Origin: Peptoniphilus equinus
GTDB taxonomy: Bacteria > Bacillota > Clostridia > Tissierellales > Peptoniphilaceae
NCBI RefSeq assembly: GCF_027921445.1
Contig: NZ_CP115667.1
Coordinates: 1,426,001 to 1,490,000, forward strand
Length of the DNA: 64,000 bases
Direction: 5' to 3'
The notes under the pieces: generated by a model
What the model was told of the DNA's origin: nothing
Database searches by the model: none
What the model saw: the letters and a program-made list of their open reading frames with translations, nothing else
Program-made: the position numbers and the translations under genes
Part shown: positions 58,733-64,000 of the stretch, in pieces
Position numbering within the stretch: the stretch's first letter is position 1
Layout: each line of letters opens with the position of its first letter

Positions 58733-60208
58733 TTAGAACATACCAATCTTTTCACCGCTAAGGTTAATGAGAAGATTCTTCATTTGCGTATAGTGACTCA
58801 AAATAACTTTATGGGTTTCACGACCGATACCGGATTCTTTATAACCGCCAAACGGAGCACTTGCCGGGAAGGAATTGTAATTGTTGATCCAGACACGTCC
58901 GGTGCGAATACCGCGAGAGACTTGGATGGCACGATTGATATCTTGTGTCCAGACACCACCGCCAAGACCGTAGTTGGAATCATTGGCCATTTTAATGACG
59001 TCGGCTTCGTCTTTAAACTTAATAACTACCCCAACAGGTCCGAAAATTTCTTCACAAGACACACGTGCGTCGTTCTTCACATTAGTAAGGAGCGTTGGTC
59101 GCATAAAGACCCCTTTATCACATCCGTTTTCAGTATAAGCTTCCCCGCCTGTGAGCACTTCGGCGCCTTCCTCTTTACCGATTTCAATATACTTGAGAAT
59201 TTTTTCCTGTTGTTGCTTGTTGATTTGTGCACCCATTTGAGTGTCAGGATTCAACGGATCGCCTACTTTAACTTTTTCGAAAGCTTCTTTTAAGCGACCG
59301 ACAAATTCATCATAGATACCTTCCTGCACAAAGATCCGAGAGCCTGCCGAGCACACTTGCCCTTGGTTGAAAAGAATGCCCATCTGTACCCCTTCAAGTG
59401 CCTGCTCAATGTTGCAGTCGTCAAAGAAAATATTAGCGCTCTTACCTCCAAGTTCCAAGGTGGCAGGAATCAATTTTTCAGCTGCAGCATGAGCAATTTC
59501 ACGTCCTACAGAAGTGGAACCGGTGAAAGCAAGTTTATCCAGTCCTTTGTGGTTTTGAAGGTATTCACCGGATTTTGAGCCAGAACCGGTAATCAAATTA
59601 AAGACACCCTTTGGAAGTAATCCCTCAATCAGTTCTGTCAGCCGGAGCACACTTAACGAGGTACTGGAAGATGGTTTGAAAACTATGGTGTTCCCGGCTG
59701 CAAGGGCCGGTGCAATTTTCCATGCGGCCATGAGGAATGGGAAGTTCCAAGGCACAATCTGTCCTACAACCCCAATGGGTTCATGCAAAATAATATTTAA
59801 AGTATTCTCATCAATCATGGTTGCAGAACCTTCTTCAGCACGAAGGGCACCTGCAAAATAACGGAAATGATCGATGGACAAAGGAATATCTGCCCCTGTG
59901 GTTTCACGAATAGACTTACCGTTATCCATGGTTTCAATGGTCGCAAGTTCTTCAGCATGGGCTTCAATGATATCTGCAATTTTTAAAAGAATATTGGAAC
60001 GTTCTTGAACAGAGGTGCGAGCCCAAGTTTCAAATGCGTTTTGTGCAGCTTTAACCGCATCATCCACATCGGATTCAGTGGCCTGTGCAATGTGAGCAAG
60101 AAGTTCGCCGTTAGCCGGATTGTGGGTTTCTAATGTGGCTCCGTCAGAGGCATCACGCCACTCGCCATTGATATAGAGTTGATAGTTGTCTTTAAAGGTT
60201 ACTGTCAT
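58733..60208 (-). CDS. NAD(P)-dependent aldehyde dehydrogenase
   Basis: A 491-residue ALDH-superfamily enzyme oxidising an aldehyde to the acid. Cofactor site PWNFPFLMAAWKIAPALAAG (about 155-174), GSTSVGREIA, general base Glu in LELGGKSANIFF and nucleophile Cys in FNQGQVCSAGSR (about 285) are intact. Closest in style to broad-range AldA/DhaS or betaine/phenylacetaldehyde dehydrogenases; the substrate cannot be read. Strong AAGGAGG site. Codon use is strongly biased, suggesting high expression. Confidence 0.92.
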   Translation of the reverse strand: MTVTFKDNYQLYINGEWRDASDGATLETHNPANGELLAHIAQATESDVDDAVKAAQNAFETWARTSVQERSNILLKIADIIEAHAEELATIETMDNGKSIRETTGADIPLSIDHFRYFAGALRAEEGSATMIDENTLNIILHEPIGVVGQIVPWNFPFLMAAWKIAPALAAGNTIVFKPSSSTSLSVLRLTELIEGLLPKGVFNLITGSGSKSGEYLQNHKGLDKLAFTGSTSVGREIAHAAAEKLIPATLELGGKSANIFFDDCNIEQALEGVQMGILFNQGQVCSAGSRIFVQEGIYDEFVGRLKEAFEKVKVGDPLNPDTQMGAQINKQQQEKILKYIEIGKEEGAEVLTGGEAYTENGCDKGVFMRPTLLTNVKNDARVSCEEIFGPVGVVIKFKDEADVIKMANDSNYGLGGGVWTQDINRAIQVSRGIRTGRVWINNYNSFPASAPFGGYKESGIGRETHKVILSHYTQMKNLLINLSGEKIGMF

Positions 60209-60309
60209 GGGTCCTCCTTAATACGTCGTTGTTACACTAAGTTATAATCTATTTCTTATAGTTAGTATAATACCCAAATTATTTTTATTTACACTACTAA
60301 ATAACTCCA

Positions 60310-60343
60310 TAAAAAAAAGAGAACTCATCATGAGTTCTCTTTG
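60310..60343 (-). terminator. Terminator of the rpsG-fusA-tuf operon
   Basis: AGAGAACTCA/TGAGTTCTCT perfect 10-bp stem followed by T8 on the minus strand. Confidence 0.92.
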
Positions 60344-60359
60344 ACTTATCACTGTGAAA

Positions 60360-61553
<1,194 letters not shown>

Positions 61554-61589
61554 TATATTTCCTCCTGATTAGTATTTATCAAGTAAAGG

Positions 61590-63659
61590 TTACTTCTTAG
61601 CTCCAAGAACTTCATCTGCAATGTTCTTTGGTACCGGTTCATAGTGATCAAACTGCATGGAGTAGTTGGCACGACCTTGGGTGTTGGAACGCAATGATGT
61701 TGCATAGCCGAACATTTCAGCCAACGGTACATAGCTGGTGATGATTTGTGCACCGTTTACCAATTCCATACCTTCCATCCGACCACGACGGGAGTTGATA
61801 TCACCAATAACATCACCCATATATTCTTCAGGGGTAGTGATTTCAACTTTCATGGTTGGTTCGAGAAGGACAGGGTTCGCTTTGGAGAGTGCATCCCGAA
61901 GTGCCATGGATCCTGCAATCTTAAATGCCATTTCTGAAGAGTCGACATCGTGGAAAGATCCGTCATAAAGTTCAACCTTCACGTCGAGAACTTCGTAGCC
62001 GCCGAGTACACCGGACTGCATAGCTTCTTCAATGCCTTGTTGGGTAGGTCCGATAAATTCCTTAGGAATGGCCCCACCGACAATGTTATTTTCAAAGACA
62101 AAGCCGTCACCCGGTTCAAGCGGTTCGATGCGAATCTTACAGTGACCGTATTGTCCACGACCACCGGATTGACGTACATACTTACCTTCGCCTTCGGATG
62201 CGGATTGAATGGATTCGCGATAAGATACTTGCGGATTACCAATGTTGGCTTCTACTTTAAATTCACGAAGGAGACGGTCAACAATGATGTCCAAGTGAAG
62301 CTCACCCATACCGGCAATAATAGTTTGACCGGTTTCTTCATCGGTATACGTTCTGAAGGTAGGGTCTTCTTCTGCGAGTTTTTGAAGGGCGATCCCCATC
62401 TTTTCTTGAGAAGCTTTGGACTTCGGTTCGATAGCAACGGAAATGACCGGATCCGGGAATTCCATTTGTTCAAGAATGACGTGATTCTTTTCATCACAAA
62501 GGGTATCACCAGTGGTTGTATCTTTCAGACCGACTGCCGCTGCGATTTCCCCTGCATAAACTTCATCCACTTCTTCACGTTTGTTGGCGTGCATCAAAAG
62601 AATACGGCCAATACGTTCTCTCTTACCTTTGGTAGAGTTGTAGACATAAGATCCGGACTTCAATACCCCGGAGTAAACTCTGAAGTAAGCAAGTTTACCG
62701 ACAAACGGGTCAGATACAATCTTAAATGCCAGAGCAGAAAGCGGTTCTTCATCAGCTGCATGGCGTTCCATTTCATTACCGTCATCATCCACACCTTTGA
62801 TTGATGGAATGTCCAGTGGTGAAGGCAAGTAGTCAACGATAGCGTCCAGAAGCAACTGCACGCCCTTGTTCTTGTAGGATGAACCACAAGTAACCGGAGT
62901 GATCTTTACGGCAAGGGTACCTTTTCGAATCGCTGATTTAATTTGTTCCTTGGAAATGTCTTCACCCTCAAGGTAAGCCATCATCAGTTCTTCATCAAAG
63001 TCCGCCACTTTATCGATCAGATTTTCCCGATATTCGTTGGCTTTATCGACGTATTCAGCAGGGATATCTGTGATCTCGATTTCAGTACCGTCTTCATTCT
63101 TGTAGATTTCGGCTTGCATTTCTACAAGATCGATCATGCCGATAAATTGATCTTCAGCACCCATAGGGATTTGAATCGGCACTGGGTTGCCCTTAAGTTT
63201 TTTATCAATGGTGTCTACTGAACGATAGAAATCAGCGCCAGTGACGTCCATTTTGTTAATATGAGCAATTCTAGGTACGCCATATTTATCCGCTTGACGC
63301 CATACAGTTTCAGATTGAGGTTCTACACCGCTCTTCGCATCAAACAGTGCTACGGCACCGTCAAGTACACGAAGGGAACGTTCAACTTCTACAGTAAAGT
63401 CAACGTGTCCCGGAGTATCGATAATGTTCAGTCGGTGTCCCTTCCAGTGAGCTGTGGTAGCTGCCGATGTAATGGTAATACCACGTTCCTGTTCTTGTTC
63501 CATCCAGTCCATTTGTGCGCCACCCTCATGGGTTTCGCCAATTTTATGGATTTTTCCGGTGTAGTAAAGGATACGTTCTGTTGTGGTCGTCTTTCCGGCG
63601 TCAATATGCGCCATGATACCTATGTTTCGGACTTCTTTTAAAGGTATATCGCGAGCCAT
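61590..63659 (-). CDS. fusA: Elongation factor G
   Basis: A 689-residue translocase GTPase. [12 protein letters not shown] (about 17-28), [20 protein letters not shown] and [10 protein letters not shown], then domains II-V with the [10 protein letters not shown] and [12 protein letters not shown] segments. Standard length for bacterial EF-G. Follows rpsG by 16 nt. Confidence 0.98.
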   Translation of the reverse strand: MARDIPLKEVRNIGIMAHIDAGKTTTTERILYYTGKIHKIGETHEGGAQMDWMEQEQERGITITSAATTAHWKGHRLNIIDTPGHVDFTVEVERSLRVLDGAVALFDAKSGVEPQSETVWRQADKYGVPRIAHINKMDVTGADFYRSVDTIDKKLKGNPVPIQIPMGAEDQFIGMIDLVEMQAEIYKNEDGTEIEITDIPAEYVDKANEYRENLIDKVADFDEELMMAYLEGEDISKEQIKSAIRKGTLAVKITPVTCGSSYKNKGVQLLLDAIVDYLPSPLDIPSIKGVDDDGNEMERHAADEEPLSALAFKIVSDPFVGKLAYFRVYSGVLKSGSYVYNSTKGKRERIGRILLMHANKREEVDEVYAGEIAAAVGLKDTTTGDTLCDEKNHVILEQMEFPDPVISVAIEPKSKASQEKMGIALQKLAEEDPTFRTYTDEETGQTIIAGMGELHLDIIVDRLLREFKVEANIGNPQVSYRESIQSASEGEGKYVRQSGGRGQYGHCKIRIEPLEPGDGFVFENNIVGGAIPKEFIGPTQQGIEEAMQSGVLGGYEVLDVKVELYDGSFHDVDSSEMAFKIAGSMALRDALSKANPVLLEPTMKVEITTPEEYMGDVIGDINSRRGRMEGMELVNGAQIITSYVPLAEMFGYATSLRSNTQGRANYSMQFDHYEPVPKNIADEVLGAKK

Positions 63660-63675
63660 TTTTCCTCCCTCTCAC

Positions 63676-64000
63676 TTACCATCTATAGTGTGCAAATGCC
63701 TTGTTGGCTTCTGCAGTTCTATGCATTTCTTCTTTTCTCTTCACACTTGCACCGAGGCTGTTTGAAGCGTCGAGAATTTCTTTTGCCAGACGTTCCGCCA
63801 TGGTCTTTTCACCACGAGCGCGGGCAAATTTAACCAACCAACGAAGACCTAGGGTTTGACGGCGTTCCGGTCTAACTTCCATAGGCACTTGATACGTCGC
63901 ACCACCGACGCGGCGAGCCTTAACTTCAAGTACAGGCATGACGTTGTTCAAGGCCTTGTAGAATACTTCAAGAGCATCTTCGCCTGTTGATTCTTTAATG
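63676..64000 (-). CDS. rpsG: 30S ribosomal protein S7, C-terminal part (start beyond the window)
   Basis: The reading frame continues past base 64000, so the first ~50 residues are missing. Visible: [39 protein letters not shown] and [22 protein letters not shown], ending AFAHYRW. The N-terminal end seen as an ATG at 63951 is internal. It opens the rpsG-fusA-tuf run seen here (rpsL is expected upstream). Confidence 0.96.
   Translation of the reverse strand, partial: IKESTGEDALEVFYKALNNVMPVLEVKARRVGGATYQVPMEVRPERRQTLGLRWLVKFARARGEKTMAERLAKEILDASNSLGASVKRKEEMHRTAEANKAFAHYRW

Noticed and set aside
61950-62804. 284-residue plus-strand frame opposite fusA
   Set aside because: Antisense shadow caused by the strong codon bias of EF-G.

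Overview
The window reads as chromosome of an anaerobic, low-redundancy Bacillota member, most likely of the Tissierellia / Peptoniphilaceae type (Peptoniphilus or Aedoeadaptatus-like). This is inferred from the combination of a V-type ATPase operon, SLH-anchored S-layer proteins, a Clostridia-style whiA-HPr-dnaE-pfkA-pyk run, a Bacillus-like tmk-darA-holB-ricT cluster, tandem DarA proteins and a decayed Clostridia mobile element. No taxonomic marker was searched. Base composition looks near balanced except for a more AT-rich island at about 4.5-7.3 kb.

Layout. 1-2.2 kb (minus): start of a cysteine desulfurase, apt, bioB and a small zinc-ribbon membrane protein. 2.3-4.4 kb (plus): tRNA-Leu(UAG) and the cstA transporter. 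4.5-7.3 kb: a remnant of a mobilizable element bounded by a 13/14 inverted repeat. It holds a recombinase tail, a Nudix gene cut by that tail, mobC without a relaxase, an NTF2-like gene, a 28-codon acetyltransferase stump and a frameshifted DUF6061-like gene. 7.3-11.6 kb: ABC exporter, murJ, and a small sigma factor whose promoter carries two LexA-type boxes. 11.6-19.2 kb: two SLH surface proteins (one with four 86-residue repeats), then a YvrJ / DUF2922 / DUF1659 micro-cluster. 19.4-26.6 kb: ferritin, a membrane alpha/beta hydrolase, and ricT-holB-darA-darA-tmk-decarboxylase.

26.7-35.1 kb: nine-gene V-type ATPase operon. 35.2-40.5 kb: ribosomal protein and transcription genes (rplL, rplJ with L10 leader, rplA, rplK, nusG, secE, rpmG). 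Two orphan exported proteins interrupt this run, and rpoBC does not follow rplL. 40.6-43.7 kb: an unknown, apparently leaderless gene diverges from a TPP-riboswitch operon encoding a fused ThiM-ThiE enzyme and the ThiW thiazole transporter component. 44-46 kb: a lipoprotein whose promoter spacer contains eight consecutive G, and a secreted copper-amine-oxidase-N-like protein. 46.1-53.6 kb: pyk, pfkA, dnaE, HPr, whiA. 53.7-56.7 kb: pyrBIKD. 56.8-57.9 kb: an SdpI/SdpR-type pair with a perfect 24-bp palindromic operator. 58.2-64 kb: PPC-domain protein, aldehyde dehydrogenase, tuf, fusA and partial rpsG.

Most of the window is housekeeping. The parts I consider least explained are the LexA-box sigma factor, the G-tract promoter of the surface lipoprotein, the YvrJ/DUF2922/DUF1659 trio beside the S-layer genes, and the mobile-element remnant. 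No CRISPR array, rRNA or intact prophage was seen.
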